Shown in pieces: positions 1 through 9,705 of a stretch of 64,000 nucleotides of DNA. Numbering within the stretch: the stretch's first letter is position 1; the number at the start of each line of letters is the position of its first letter. Position numbers and translations under genes: made by a program. The notes under the pieces were generated by a model. The model did not search any database. It worked only from the letters and a program-made list of their open reading frames with translations, and was not told where the DNA came from. The DNA is from Deltaproteobacteria bacterium (GTDB lineage Bacteria > Myxococcota_A > Polyangia > Haliangiales > Haliangiaceae), in contig JAHDIH010000001.1 in the NCBI GenBank assembly GCA_020630875.1, positions 248,001-312,000 on the forward strand, read 5' to 3'.

Positions 1-643
1 AGTCCGGACCAGGGATAATCTCGGTTAACGCGTCGTCGCTGATTTCTGGGTCGGCGATGATAGCCAAAGTGGCATCGATTACTTCACCCAAGTTGTGAGG
101 AGGAATGTTAGTTGCCATCCCCACCGCGATACCAGAGGCGCCGTTAATTAGCAGATTGGGAACTCTGGTCGGTAGCACCGTTGGTTCGAGTTCTTTGTCG
201 TCGTAGTTTGGCGCCCAGTCAACTGTTTCTTTATCGAGGTCTGCAAGGATTTCAGAAGCAATTCTGTCCATGCGGCACTCGGTGTAACGCATGGCAGCTG
301 CAGGGTCGCCGTCGATGGAACCAAAGTTTCCTTGCCCATCAATCAGTGGGTACCTCATGGACCAGTCTTGCGCTAAGCGGACCATGGCGTCGTAAACGGC
401 ACTATCGCCATGCGGGTGATACTTACCGATGACATCACCGACGATGCGCGCGCACTTGAGGAATGGACGGTTCCAATGATTGGAAAGTCCTTTCTGCGCA
501 AAAAGAATCCGACGATGGACAGGTTTTAGACCATCACGTGCATCAGGAAGAGCACGTGAGATAATTACGCTCATGGCGTAATTCATGAACGACGAACGCA
601 TTTCTTGTTCGATCGCTATTGAGGTGACATTCGATTGTTCCAT
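1..643 (-). CDS. gyrA: DNA gyrase subunit A, N-terminal part (runs off the window)
   Basis: This is the first 214 codons of the breakage-reunion subunit of DNA gyrase, which with GyrB introduces negative supercoils using ATP. The start is the ATG at 643. The N-terminus carries the usual [29 protein letters not shown] signature region. The quinolone-determining region [10 protein letters not shown] is wild-type in form (Ser and Asp at the two classical resistance positions), and the active-site tyrosine lies in AAMRYTE. The GNFGSIDGD stretch is of the GyrA rather than the ParC type. The reading frame is open to the window edge, so the C-terminal beta-propeller is not visible. Certain at family level. 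Confidence 0.96.
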   Translation of the reverse strand, partial: MEQSNVTSIAIEQEMRSSFMNYAMSVIISRALPDARDGLKPVHRRILFAQKGLSNHWNRPFLKCARIVGDVIGKYHPHGDSAVYDAMVRLAQDWSMRYPLIDGQGNFGSIDGDPAAAMRYTECRMDRIASEILADLDKETVDWAPNYDDKELEPTVLPTRVPNLLINGASGIAVGMATNIPPHNLGEVIDATLAIIADPEISDDALTEIIPGPD

Positions 644-846
644 GGATTTTCACTTTCTACAGAATTCGCAGAATATAATGATGGGTAAGGAGCATCTATA
701 GCGTCTCTACCAGCTTATTTCAACACGCCTACGAGCAAAAGAACGACAAAATTGTCCCATGAAATCAACTGCTTAAGCTGTGGTTTGCGATGGAATAGCG
801 CGTAGTAGGGAACTCTGTGATGAGGGGGACTCAATCGGGGATGGGG
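644..846. other. Divergent intergenic region between gyrA and the YyaL-like gene
   Basis: About 200 bp without a credible gene. The stretch just upstream of gyrA contains an AT-rich run (around 672-679) that could supply a minus-strand -10 element, but no matching -35 is clear. No RNA gene or strong hairpin was seen. Confidence 0.5.
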
Positions 847-875
847 TTGCCTGGATTTGACGCATCCGGTAAACG
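847..875 (+). promoter_or_regulatory. Candidate promoter of the YyaL-like gene, near-leaderless
   Basis: TTGCCT (847-852), 17-nt spacer, TAAACG (870-875), then 5 nt to the ATG at 881. The -10 box is weak (3 of 6), but the geometry is the same as at several other genes in this window. It supports the ATG at 881 over the upstream TTG. Confidence 0.35.
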
Positions 876-880
876 GAGAA

Positions 881-2878
881 ATGCCCAACAAGCTTCGTCA
901 AGAGGCCTCGCTTTATTTGAGGCAACACGCAAACGACCCCGTCGAATGGCACCCTTGGGGAGCAGAGCCTTTGGCTTTAGCGGCTGAACAAAACAAGCCA
1001 CTTTTCGTTTCTATCGGATACTCTTCCTGCCATTGGTGCCACGTGATGGCTAAGGAATCTTTTGCTAACGAGACGACTGCCGCACTAATGAACAAGTTGT
1101 TTGTCAACATCAAAGTTGATCGAGAGCAGCACCCCGAAGTTGACGCATTTTTCATGAACTCGATCCAAGTCATGGGGGAAGGCGGCGGTTGGCCACTGTC
1201 AGCATTTTGCATCCCCAATGGAACGCCCTACTACATGGGAACGTACTTCCCACCGACGGACCGCAGAGGTATGCCAAGTTTTCATCGAACGCTCGAGGAA
1301 ATGGCGCGGGTTTTTCATGAGGAACGTGCCGGCGTAGAAGAAAATGCCGCTGCCATCATTATTGGGCTCGAAAATCTCAACACATACTTTAAGAGAAACG
1401 AAAAGAAACCTTTGACTTCAGAGCTAGTTATTTTGGCCGGAAAGAAAATCGTTGAGCAATCAGACAAAGTCAATGGTGGATTGGGCGGCGCGCCAAAGTT
1501 TCCGTCAGTGGCAACCCTGGAGCTACTGAGACGGGCCTCTCAGCTGGAATTTGGTAGTGATGCCAAAGAAGCCTTTTTACTAGCCGCTCATGGTATGGCG
1601 ACCGGAGGTATTTTTGATCATTTAGGGGGAGGGTTTGCGCGCTATTCCGTTGATGAAAAGTGGACCGTTCCTCATTTCGAAAAGTTACTCAGCGACAACG
1701 CACAACTGCTTTCCGTAATGGCTGAAGCGTTGGCTATGACAGAAGATAACGTTTTTAGGGTCGCAATAGAAAAGACCGTTTATTGGCTTAAAAGTGAGAT
1801 GGCCTTTGAAAAAGGTGGATTCTTCTCCGGTATTGACGCCGACAGTGAAGGACAAGAAGGAGCGTTTTACCTGTTTAGCAAAAGTGAAGTTTTTGACGTT
1901 CTCGGAAAGAGTAGGGGGTTGATGTTTGCTAGTGCTCATGGCGTTTCCGAGCAAGGTAACTTCAAGGGCAATCTATCTGTGATTACGGGGCGAAAAAAGC
2001 CAACCAACGTCTACGAACAAAAAGAGTTGGAAGGTATGCGCGCGGAGTTACTTGCCTATCGCAATAAGAGGGTAAAGCCGCAAGTAGACCAAAAACAACT
2101 AGCGGCTTGGAATGCTTTGACAATCTCTGGGCTTTGCAGAGCTTATCAAGTTTGCGGTGAAAAAGAGTACCTCGACCTTGCGATAGAAACCGCTCATTTT
2201 TTAAAGACAACGATGATTTCGGGGACGCAAGTGTATCGAATGTCGCAAGATGGTACGCAAGTGAACAAAGAGGGGGTACTTCGGGACTACGCTTGCGTCA
2301 CGCAGGCGATGTTGGATCTGGCGGAAACGATGGAAAGTAACGAGTGGTTCCAAAACGCGCGGGCACTATGCGACTCGATGCTTGAGAAATTTTACGACGA
2401 TGAGAAAAACGTGTTTTGGGTCACCAGTAGTAGTGACGAACTTCTACTTTCTCGACGACCAGAATCGAACCAAGACGGTTCGATTCCCGCAGGGGCAAGT
2501 ATTGCCGTGGATTGCCTCGTTCGAGTTGGCGACTGTCTGGCCATCGACAACTACCTACCCGTTATTGAGGCGTATCTCGGTAGTCGACTTCCAGGGAATC
2601 AAGGTACGGCTCTTGCGTGCTCATCCCTTTTGAGTGCACTCGACGGGTACTTACACAACAAAGTGGTTTATGTGACTAATGGCGAAGGGGCGTCTGAGCT
2701 AAGACAAACTGCGTGGCGATACGGAGGCGCCTCTGTCGTGGGAGAGTGGTTAGAGAGCTCGTTGTCTGTAAATAAAGACGACAGCGAAGGGAAAGCGCAA
2801 GCTTACCTTTGCAACAGAGGAGAGTGCCGATTGGCGACATCAAAGCCCGAAGAGCTTCTAAAAATGCTCAAGGAGTAG
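881..2878 (+). CDS. Thioredoxin-domain protein of the YyaL/SSP411 (DUF255) family
   Basis: A 665-residue protein. Residues 1-165 are the DUF255 thioredoxin-like domain with CHWC at 50-53; the rest is an (alpha/alpha)6-barrel-like domain resembling N-acylglucosamine 2-epimerase/glycosidase folds. The family is widespread (bacterial YyaL, human SPATA20), but its biochemical role is not settled. I chose the ATG at 881 because MPNKL...YLRQHANDPVEWHPWG is exactly how family members begin. An in-frame TTG at 857 would add eight residues. No signal peptide, so probably cytoplasmic. It stands alone, divergent from gyrA. Confidence 0.9.
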   Translation: MPNKLRQEASLYLRQHANDPVEWHPWGAEPLALAAEQNKPLFVSIGYSSCHWCHVMAKESFANETTAALMNKLFVNIKVDREQHPEVDAFFMNSIQVMGEGGGWPLSAFCIPNGTPYYMGTYFPPTDRRGMPSFHRTLEEMARVFHEERAGVEENAAAIIIGLENLNTYFKRNEKKPLTSELVILAGKKIVEQSDKVNGGLGGAPKFPSVATLELLRRASQLEFGSDAKEAFLLAAHGMATGGIFDHLGGGFARYSVDEKWTVPHFEKLLSDNAQLLSVMAEALAMTEDNVFRVAIEKTVYWLKSEMAFEKGGFFSGIDADSEGQEGAFYLFSKSEVFDVLGKSRGLMFASAHGVSEQGNFKGNLSVITGRKKPTNVYEQKELEGMRAELLAYRNKRVKPQVDQKQLAAWNALTISGLCRAYQVCGEKEYLDLAIETAHFLKTTMISGTQVYRMSQDGTQVNKEGVLRDYACVTQAMLDLAETMESNEWFQNARALCDSMLEKFYDDEKNVFWVTSSSDELLLSRRPESNQDGSIPAGASIAVDCLVRVGDCLAIDNYLPVIEAYLGSRLPGNQGTALACSSLLSALDGYLHNKVVYVTNGEGASELRQTAWRYGGASVVGEWLESSLSVNKDDSEGKAQAYLCNRGECRLATSKPEELLKMLKE

Positions 2879-2887
2879 GTCGCACCT

Positions 2888-2916
2888 TTCAAATACGAGA
2901 TTTCAAGTGGTAAGCT
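2888..2916 (+). promoter_or_regulatory. Candidate promoter of the LRR lipoprotein gene, leaderless
   Basis: TTCAAA (2888-2893), 17-nt spacer, TAAGCT (2911-2916), then exactly 6 nt to the ATG at 2923. No Shine-Dalgarno precedes that ATG. Confidence 0.35.
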
Positions 2917-2922
2917 TGAACT

Positions 2923-4290
2923 ATGCGTGGGGTGTTACTCTTTCTTTGTTTTGCAGCATGTGGGGATAAAAATGAGATCCCAGAGCTTGATGCGGGCTGT
3001 TTAGTAAACTGTAGCGAAGAGATTTGCGGCGATGGGAAAGTCTCAGGTGTCGAAGAATGCGACGACGGAGGAGTCGCAAACGACAACGGTTGCAATAGTA
3101 GCTGTAAGCTTGATCAAGACGACGACGGGATAGCTGATTCCTCGGACAATTGCCTGCAAGTCGCTAACTCTGCGCAGGAAGACTTAGACGCCAACTCCGT
3201 TGGGGATGCTTGTGATGATGATGACGACGGCGATGGCGTAGTAGATACAGCAGATCTCTGCCCTGATGGGGTGGTAGGCGTAACGACTGATGAAGACCGA
3301 GACGGCTGCTCTGATGTAGCCGGCGGACCAGAGGACAATTGCCTGCGTAGCGTTACCAATAGCTGTTTGAACTACGACTGCCAAAGCCAAACTGAAATTC
3401 CTGTACTTGAGTGTGAAGCATTGCTTGAAATATTCAGGGTTACCAACGGTAATGCATGGACAACCAACTCCGATTGGGGCACAGCAGGGCCGTCGCAATG
3501 GTTCGGCGTGACCGTGTCCTCGGGGACCGTGATTAATCTGAGTCTTCCCAACAATAATCTCGTCGGAGTTATCCCTCCTGAAATCGGCGACTTGGCTGGT
3601 TTGCAAAGTCTGCTTTTGGCAAGCAATACGTTGTCGGGAACAATCCCTACGTCTATCGAAAACCTCTCCGAGCTACGCCAGTTGTATTTGTACAATAACC
3701 AACTTAGTGGCACGCTTCCAGGAGAAATATTTGAACCACCTTTGATGGCGACCGTTAACGTTTCAAATAATCAACTTACGGGGACGATTCCCGCTTCGAT
3801 TTTGTCCATGTCGAATCTGGGAATTCTTGCACTGGCTGGTAACTCGCTCTCTGGGTCTTTAAGCGGCCTTGTTGGAATCAACTCCGAAGTTTTCAGTATT
3901 AATGTCGCAAGAAATCAATTTACAGGAACGGTTCCCGTGGGTTTTGGGAGTTATACTTCGTTGTCTGACCTTAATCTGAGCGGCAACAATCTTACGGGAA
4001 GTTTGCCCAGTGACATTGGAAGTCTAAGTTTTATTATTCGATTGAACGCCAGCAGTAACCAGTTGTCAGGCTCGATACCGTCCACGTTTGGCACCATGAA
4101 TCAGTTAATGGAGCTTTACTTGCAAGATAATGCGCTGTCTGGGGCTCTGCCTGCGAATTTGTACTCGGACTTGTCCGACAGTCTCGTAATGCTTGGCTTA
4201 AGTGGCAATGGATGCTTAACCGCTCAGGGGCTGCTATTTTCTGGTTGGCTTTCAAGTTTAGACCCCAATTGGGCCGGCGGTTGTCCGTAG
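2923..4290 (+). CDS. Surface lipoprotein with Cys-rich repeat, thrombospondin type 3 repeats and plant-like LRRs
   Basis: 455 residues. A short lipoprotein signal ends in FAAC with Cys13 as the lipidation site. Next comes a myxobacterial Cys-rich segment (DUF4215-like: CGDGKV...GVEECDDG), then Asp-rich thrombospondin type 3-like calcium-binding repeats (DQDDDGIADSSDNC, DDDDDGDGVVDTADLC). From about residue 180 to 440 there are some ten leucine-rich repeats of the plant receptor-kinase type (LxxLxLxxNxLxGxIPxx). It is probably anchored in the outer membrane and used for binding a partner or for adhesion; the ligand is unknown. The SixA-like gene starts 1 nt after its stop, so the two are probably co-transcribed. 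Confidence 0.85.
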   Translation: MRGVLLFLCFAACGDKNEIPELDAGCLVNCSEEICGDGKVSGVEECDDGGVANDNGCNSSCKLDQDDDGIADSSDNCLQVANSAQEDLDANSVGDACDDDDDGDGVVDTADLCPDGVVGVTTDEDRDGCSDVAGGPEDNCLRSVTNSCLNYDCQSQTEIPVLECEALLEIFRVTNGNAWTTNSDWGTAGPSQWFGVTVSSGTVINLSLPNNNLVGVIPPEIGDLAGLQSLLLASNTLSGTIPTSIENLSELRQLYLYNNQLSGTLPGEIFEPPLMATVNVSNNQLTGTIPASILSMSNLGILALAGNSLSGSLSGLVGINSEVFSINVARNQFTGTVPVGFGSYTSLSDLNLSGNNLTGSLPSDIGSLSFIIRLNASSNQLSGSIPSTFGTMNQLMELYLQDNALSGALPANLYSDLSDSLVMLGLSGNGCLTAQGLLFSGWLSSLDPNWAGGCP

Positions 4291-4291
4291 C

Positions 4292-4756
4292 ATGAAAGTT
4301 TACATTATACGGCATAGTTGGGCCGTCAGCGCGCAGAACTCGGCGGGGGTGGACAGAGACCGATGGCTTACCCTAAAGGGCCGCAGAATTGCCGAGTCCG
4401 TAGCTAGCACTCTAGCAGCAAAGAACCTTACACCAGACCTTATTTTGGTAAGCCCCTACGCACGAGCGTTACAAACGGCAGAGATCGTTGCGGCCGGTAT
4501 AGGATTCAACGGAATGCTTTCCGTGACACAGTCATTGATTCCCTCTGATGACACCACTGACATAGAATCGATACTTGCTTCTATTCCTGATGAGCACACG
4601 GTGATTCTTTTTAGTCACGAACCCATGGTTTCGTCGCTAACAGGAATGATGACTGGTACATTTACTGGCTTTCGTCCAGGTCAAGTACGCTTGGTAGAGC
4701 ACTCCGAAGTCCAATGGTCCTTCGATCCAAACGAAGCTAGTCCAGGGAGTCTTTGA
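4292..4756 (+). CDS. sixA: SixA-type phosphohistidine phosphatase (histidine phosphatase superfamily)
   Basis: 154 residues, a compact histidine-phosphatase fold. The catalytic His8 lies in IIRHSWA, a variant of the usual RHG motif with Ser replacing Gly. Typical family features follow: the LTLKGRR segment, [13 protein letters not shown], and the second catalytic histidine in LFSHEPM. SixA enzymes dephosphorylate histidine phosphotransfer proteins; the actual substrate here is unknown. It starts 1 nt after the LRR lipoprotein gene, and its last 20 nt overlap the convergent dnaJ gene. Confidence 0.8.
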   Translation: MKVYIIRHSWAVSAQNSAGVDRDRWLTLKGRRIAESVASTLAAKNLTPDLILVSPYARALQTAEIVAAGIGFNGMLSVTQSLIPSDDTTDIESILASIPDEHTVILFSHEPMVSSLTGMMTGTFTGFRPGQVRLVEHSEVQWSFDPNEASPGSL

Positions 4757-5855
4757 TTCGTTCGAACAAGCCGCGTTTTCCATCGGAGACGTTACCGCCT
4801 TCAATCTCCGCAAGTTCTCGGTAAAGCTCTTCCTGTCTTTTTGACAACTTTTTGGGAGTTAGAATTTTGAATTGGACCACGTGATCGCCGCGCCCTCTAC
4901 CATTGAGTGTTGGAATGCCCTGTCCTTTGAGAACTTTTACATCACCGGACTGGCATCCTCGCTTAACCTCTACTACCTCGGTAGCAGTACAGTTATCCTC
5001 CAAGGTAGGGACGTCAACCTGGGATCCCAACACGGCTTGCGCAGGAGAGATCAAAATCTCGGTAAGAATATCAGCGCCCTCCCTGTGGAAACGTTTGTCT
5101 TTTTTTACTTTGACACCGACATGCAGATCGCCGTGAATTCCACCTTGGAGTGATGGCTCACCTTTGCCTTGAACACGCAAGGTTTGTCCATGTCGAATTC
5201 CTGCCGGAAACGTCACTTTCACCTTCGATTGTTCAGCGACCAGCGCCGTGCCACGACAAGTGTTACAAGGATTAGTAATCACCACGCCTTTGCCGCGACA
5301 TTGGGGACAGGTGGTTTGCACCATGAAAAAGCCTTGAGACATCATTACCTGTCCCGCTCCACCGCACGAACCGCAGGGATTGGGTTTTTTCCCATCACTG
5401 GTGCCAGTGGCTTTGCACGAGGTACAAGCTTTATGCCGCTTTACTTTGATGTCCTTTTTCGTTCCCCATACGGCCTCTGCAAAGGAGATGGACGCAGTAA
5501 CTCCGATGTTGTCTCCAGGTGGTGGTCCTCGTCTTCGAGATCTACCAAATGCATCTCCAAAGAGATCTCCAAAAGCCGAAAATATATCGTCAACGGAAGA
5601 GAATCCAAAACCTCCTCCAGGAGAACCATGCTGAGGGTCGACGCCGGAATGACCGAATCTATCGTATCTTTCCCGCTTTTCTCCGTCAGACAAAACCGCA
5701 TAGGCATTGGCGGCTTCTTTGAACTTTGCTTCCGCTTCAGGGTTGTCCGGATTGTGATCGGGGTGATGTTTCTTAGCTAAAGCGCGATAAGCTTTCTTTA
5801 TCTCGCTTGCTGATGCGTTCTTTGAAACGCCAAGTACTTCGTAGTAATCTCTCAT
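4737..5855 (-). CDS. dnaJ: Chaperone protein DnaJ
   Basis: 372 residues, full length for a type I DnaJ/Hsp40, the co-chaperone that stimulates DnaK ATPase. J-domain 1-70 with HPD at 31-33, a Gly/Phe-rich linker about 75-120, a zinc region about 144-205 with four CxxC motifs (CTSC, CGSC, CPQC, CNTC), then the two substrate-binding beta domains. The first zinc repeat has Ala where the consensus has Gly. dnaK and grpE are not adjacent. It is divergent from glnE; TAAGG sits a few nt before the ATG as a possible Shine-Dalgarno. The 3' end overlaps sixA by 20 nt. Confidence 0.95.
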   Translation of the reverse strand: MRDYYEVLGVSKNASASEIKKAYRALAKKHHPDHNPDNPEAEAKFKEAANAYAVLSDGEKRERYDRFGHSGVDPQHGSPGGGFGFSSVDDIFSAFGDLFGDAFGRSRRRGPPPGDNIGVTASISFAEAVWGTKKDIKVKRHKACTSCKATGTSDGKKPNPCGSCGGAGQVMMSQGFFMVQTTCPQCRGKGVVITNPCNTCRGTALVAEQSKVKVTFPAGIRHGQTLRVQGKGEPSLQGGIHGDLHVGVKVKKDKRFHREGADILTEILISPAQAVLGSQVDVPTLEDNCTATEVVEVKRGCQSGDVKVLKGQGIPTLNGRGRGDHVVQFKILTPKKLSKRQEELYRELAEIEGGNVSDGKRGLFERIKDSLD

Positions 5856-5881
5856 GTAGAGCCTTAAAGGCCATTTGGCCC

Positions 5882-5910
5882 TTCACAGACATAATCAGTC
5901 GAAGCATACT
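5882..5910 (+). promoter_or_regulatory. Candidate glnE promoter
   Basis: TTCACA (5882-5887, one mismatch to the -35 consensus), 17-nt spacer, CATACT (5905-5910). Transcription would begin about 6-8 nt before the ATG at 5924, giving a very short leader. It lies in the dnaJ-glnE divergent gap. Confidence 0.45.
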
Positions 5911-5923
5911 TGTCAAGACGCGA

Positions 5924-8701
5924 ATGGAAGACAGCGAAATACGGAGCAAGATTGAGGAGGAAATCAGCCAGGTAATCTCCACGCTTGGCACTTCTGCTAG
6001 CCAGCATCATGATTTTGTGAGGATTGTCTGTCGCGTGTCTCCTTACTGCGGGCAGTTACTTCTTCAAGACTCGAAACGGCTGCATCGAGTCACGAGTGCG
6101 AACAGCCAACGGCCCATCTCGGAGCTACTTGAGGATATTGGTACTCATAAGTCGACGGACGCTCTTGATGACGCTCTACGGAGGGTACGCAACGACGAAT
6201 TTGTCCGTCTCACGTACATGGAGTTTGCCAGCCGAGCGCACGCAGAGGTTGGTAGGGCACTCTCAAACTTAGCCGATGCTGCTCTGGAAGCTTCTCTTAG
6301 TCATCACTATCAACTGCTTGTGGAGAAGTATGGTGAACCCTCGATTGAAGGGCCTTATTGTCCCCCGTACCTTGCAATCCTTTCGTTGGGGAAGCTTGGA
6401 GGACAAGAGCTAAACTTTTCATCGGACATTGATGTAGTTTGCGTCTACCCATCTGACAAAGGCAGCGTTGGCGAGATATCGCTGCATGAATTTTTCTCTA
6501 AGTTGGTTGTCGCGGTGACCGGCTCCATTGCTACAGTAACAGAAGATCAGTTTGTGTTTCGCGTCGACCATCGGCTAAGACCAGAGGGGGCCTCTGGTCC
6601 TATGGTGAATTCACTCGCTGCAATGGAACGTTACTACGAGAGTTGGGGGACTTTTTGGGAGCGTTTGGCTTGGCAGAAAGCTAGAGTATCTGCCGGGGAT
6701 AAGCTTTTGGGCGAGCGCTTAATTTCGATGCTTCAACCGTTTGTCTATTCGTCACGACACAACGTGATCGCCGAGATTCAAAGTTTACACCAGCAAGTCG
6801 TTGCCCAAACAAAGCTTCACGATTCTCAGAGTACCAATTTAAAAACAGGGGATGGTGGAATACGTTCCATTGAGTTTTTTGCTCAGAGCCTGCAACTTTT
6901 GCATGCACGAAGAGACAAAGCCCTTCGTTTGAGGGGCACTAGAGAGACGCTAGAGGGCTTGTTTGTCTCTGGTTTTTTGTCGGCGATGGAGCATCGCCAT
7001 CTTCGCGAATCGTACGACTTCTTTCGTTTGCTCGAACATTTGCTGCAGTGGCAAAAGGGTCAACAAACGCAAGAGTGGCCAGCGAATGAGGTACGTCGTT
7101 TGGAGCTAGCGACTCGGTTGGGTGTGCCTACTGACGAACTACAAGTCCGACTAGAGGAAAGCCGTCAAAAAGTATCCATGTTGTTTGCAGAGCTGGGAAC
7201 GACCCCACAGTCTACGGCGTCGGCGAGTATCTTTTTAGTAGGACAGCCCGGCTCGCAGCAACTTAATAAAGCATGCGAAGAGTTTGGTTTTGACCCCCAA
7301 ATCATGTCTAAGAACATCACTGTGGCGCGGACGGTGACGAATGGAACATTTTCCTACGGCGCTAGCTCTAGCGAGTTGGAGTTGGCCAGAAATATTATTG
7401 TTAGCTGTAGTAGTGCACCGTCTCCGGACCATGCCTTTGGTGGGATGGTTCGTCTTTTGGGACGCAAAAGTTGGCCAGCTTTGGCTCGCTTTCTGCGACA
7501 GAATTCTGCAGGGCTTAGATTACTCACGACCATTCTCGGTGCGTCAGACTATTTAGGAAAAATGCTTGTCGATGGACCTAACGTCTTAGAAACGTTGACC
7601 GCGCCACTTCTCAGGTTAGGCAGCTATAAAGACCGTTGGGCCAGTAAGCGCAAAGAGGAAACGGGTGACCCCGAAGCGTTTTGGAACGAATTATCCGCTT
7701 TTAAGCATCAATCCGTTCTGAGGATTGCACTGGCTGATCTTGCGGGCGCTCCCCCCTCCGCAACCTGTTTGCGACTGTCCGAACTCGCAGAGGACGTTTT
7801 AGCGATTGCTTTCGAGTTTGTAAGGAGTCAATCCGAAGAAAGGTATGGGGCGCTCACGAATGAGCGAGGAGAAACGGCTCAGATTGGTTTCGTTGCATTT
7901 GGGAAACTGGGAGGACGAGAGTTAGGATACGGAGGCGACCTCGATGTGGCCGTCGTTCACGATGCAAAGTTCTCGGAACGTGAAAAGTACGATGGAGAAA
8001 CCGTCGTTGCGCGATTGGTTCAACGCGTTATTCGAGGACTTGGAACGCTTCATCTTTCCGGACGCATTTATGAAGTGGACATGCGTCTTCGACCCTCAGG
8101 AAGTCATGGAACGCTAGTAACTACCATCGATAGCTGGCGCCGCTTTTACGACGGAGATATTGAAACATGGCAGTGCCTTGCGGCTAGTAAAATGCGACCG
8201 CTGCATCATTCCAAAGTGGCCGCGCTCGCCACAACGCTTGCCCATGAGTCGGCCAGGAAAAATGCGCAACAGAGGCCAAGTAAGTTCATCGCGGAAGTCC
8301 GAGAAATGAAGCGCCGCGTCGAACGGGAACGAGGGGGGCACGAATTAGCTTTTAAGACCGCAGCGGGTGGCCTTATGGATCTAGAGTTCATCGCTCAGGT
8401 TGGCGAATTGTTCAAAACCAACATCGAAAGTTCGACCGCTGAGTCGTTGGGTCGCAATTGGCAGGACGCAAATTTGGTGACGAATTATTGGTTTCTGAGA
8501 CGAATTGAAATGAATCTCCGTTTGGTCAATAACTCTAGTGCTGAGATTTTGCCAAAACGGGACAAGTTACAACGCATTGCGCGAAGCTGTGGGGAGACGT
8601 CGCCGGACGAATTTTTGCTTCAAGTAACTGAGATAATGAAGCAAAACGCTGCGTGTTTTTCTTTGTTTACCCAGACGTTTGACCATACTTCATCGACTTG
8701 A
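5924..8701 (+). CDS. glnE: Bifunctional glutamine synthetase adenylyltransferase/adenylyl-removing enzyme
   Basis: 925 residues, the usual GlnE length. It adds and removes AMP on glutamine synthetase in response to PII, tuning ammonium assimilation. Two nucleotidyltransferase domains are visible: GKLGGQELNFSSDIDVV near residue 155 (adenylyl-removing half) and GKLGGRELGYGGDLDVAVV near 657 (adenylyltransferase half), each followed by a DxRLRP motif. I chose the ATG at 5924. The ORF is open back to 5807 but would then overlap dnaJ, and the extra residues do not look like GlnE. Its stop codon lies inside the -35 box proposed for the aminotransferase gene. Confidence 0.95.
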   Translation: MEDSEIRSKIEEEISQVISTLGTSASQHHDFVRIVCRVSPYCGQLLLQDSKRLHRVTSANSQRPISELLEDIGTHKSTDALDDALRRVRNDEFVRLTYMEFASRAHAEVGRALSNLADAALEASLSHHYQLLVEKYGEPSIEGPYCPPYLAILSLGKLGGQELNFSSDIDVVCVYPSDKGSVGEISLHEFFSKLVVAVTGSIATVTEDQFVFRVDHRLRPEGASGPMVNSLAAMERYYESWGTFWERLAWQKARVSAGDKLLGERLISMLQPFVYSSRHNVIAEIQSLHQQVVAQTKLHDSQSTNLKTGDGGIRSIEFFAQSLQLLHARRDKALRLRGTRETLEGLFVSGFLSAMEHRHLRESYDFFRLLEHLLQWQKGQQTQEWPANEVRRLELATRLGVPTDELQVRLEESRQKVSMLFAELGTTPQSTASASIFLVGQPGSQQLNKACEEFGFDPQIMSKNITVARTVTNGTFSYGASSSELELARNIIVSCSSAPSPDHAFGGMVRLLGRKSWPALARFLRQNSAGLRLLTTILGASDYLGKMLVDGPNVLETLTAPLLRLGSYKDRWASKRKEETGDPEAFWNELSAFKHQSVLRIALADLAGAPPSATCLRLSELAEDVLAIAFEFVRSQSEERYGALTNERGETAQIGFVAFGKLGGRELGYGGDLDVAVVHDAKFSEREKYDGETVVARLVQRVIRGLGTLHLSGRIYEVDMRLRPSGSHGTLVTTIDSWRRFYDGDIETWQCLAASKMRPLHHSKVAALATTLAHESARKNAQQRPSKFIAEVREMKRRVERERGGHELAFKTAAGGLMDLEFIAQVGELFKTNIESSTAESLGRNWQDANLVTNYWFLRRIEMNLRLVNNSSAEILPKRDKLQRIARSCGETSPDEFLLQVTEIMKQNAACFSLFTQTFDHTSST

Positions 8702-8726
8702 AATGAAAGGCCCTGGGGGGTAAGTT
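8698..8726 (+). promoter_or_regulatory. Candidate ilvE promoter, near-leaderless
   Basis: TTGAAA (8698-8703, five of six), 17-nt spacer, TAAGTT (8721-8726), then 5 nt to the GTG at 8732. The -35 overlaps the glnE stop codon. Confidence 0.45.
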
Positions 8727-8731
8727 GCAGT

Positions 8732-9655
8732 GTGAAAATTCAAAAGTTAGACAAGATCTGGATCGACGGCGGACTAATTGATTGGGACGACGCAACAGAG
8801 CATGTTCTATGCCACACGCTGCACTACGGTCTTGGTGTTTTCGAAGGAATTCGAGCTTACAAGCGCGGTAACGGAAAGACAGCGATTTTCCGATTGCAAG
8901 AGCACATCGACAGACTGTTCGAGAGTGCGTTGATCTGCACTATCGATATTCCCTACACTCGAAAAGAAGTTATCGACGCGTGCATAGAAGTTTTGAGAGC
9001 CAATAAGATGGACAGTGCTTACCTCCGTCCGATCGCTTATCTCGGCAGCGGAGTGTTGGGCCTAGGGTCGCTCGATGCACCAATTCGAACCGCGGTAGTT
9101 GCTTTCGAATGGGGAGCCTATCTGGGCGAAAAAGGATTGAACGAAGGGATTCGTTGCGTGGTGTCTGGATACCGACGTGGAACCGCAGACTCTTTCATGT
9201 CCAAAGGAAAAATAAATGGACAGTACGTGACATCGATTCTGGCGAAACGCTTGGCGTTAAAATCAGGTTTTGATGAAGCGATACTTCTCGACTCTGAGGG
9301 AATGGTGGCGGAAGGATCTGGCGAAAACCTTTTCATCGTCAAAGATGGAACCATCTACACCGCACCTACATCAGCTGCGGTGCTCGCTGGCATCACGCGG
9401 GACACGTTGATTCAGCTTGCCAGAGAAGAAAACTATGAAGTCGTCGAACGAAAGTTCACGGTTGATCAAATGTACTGCGCTGACGAGGTGTTCATGACGG
9501 GGACAGCTGCCGAGGTAACTCCTGTACGGGAGATTGATCATCGTAGAATAGGCAGTGGCAAAGCTGGTGAAGTAACCAAAAAACTTCAAAAGCGGTACTT
9601 CAATGTGGTCAAAGGTACCGACGACGGCCACGAAAACTGGCTTACCTACATCTAG
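8732..9655 (+). CDS. ilvE: Branched-chain amino acid aminotransferase
   Basis: 307 residues, a fold-type IV PLP enzyme that transaminates 2-oxo acids of Leu, Ile and Val with glutamate. Diagnostic segments are HYGLGVFEGIRAY at the N-terminus, the presumed PLP lysine at residue 160 (SKGKINGQY), DEAILLDSEGMVAEGSGENLF, and FMTGTAAEVTPV near the C-terminus. The start is a GTG. It is preceded by glnE at 30 nt but appears to have its own promoter. Confidence 0.93.
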   Translation: MKIQKLDKIWIDGGLIDWDDATEHVLCHTLHYGLGVFEGIRAYKRGNGKTAIFRLQEHIDRLFESALICTIDIPYTRKEVIDACIEVLRANKMDSAYLRPIAYLGSGVLGLGSLDAPIRTAVVAFEWGAYLGEKGLNEGIRCVVSGYRRGTADSFMSKGKINGQYVTSILAKRLALKSGFDEAILLDSEGMVAEGSGENLFIVKDGTIYTAPTSAAVLAGITRDTLIQLAREENYEVVERKFTVDQMYCADEVFMTGTAAEVTPVREIDHRRIGSGKAGEVTKKLQKRYFNVVKGTDDGHENWLTYI

Positions 9656-9670
9656 CAGTCGCAAATTAGG

Positions 9671-9699
9671 TTTTCAGCTTAGTCTTCTGTCCGTATAAT
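9671..9699 (+). promoter_or_regulatory. Candidate promoter with perfect TATAAT, leaderless start
   Basis: TTTTCA (9671-9676), 17-nt spacer, TATAAT (9694-9699), then exactly 6 nt to the ATG at 9706. Predicted +1 is at or within a base or two of the start codon. The cleanest -10 box in the window. Confidence 0.55.
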
Positions 9700-9705
9700 T
9701 ATCTT

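Noticed and set aside
857..880. TTG start for the YyaL-like protein
   Set aside because: The ATG at 881 begins exactly at the conserved family N-terminus and fits the promoter geometry better.
5169..5780. 203-codon ORF on the plus strand opposite dnaJ
   Set aside because: dnaJ on the other strand is unmistakable; the antisense frame has no recognisable motif, no start signals and an unnatural composition.
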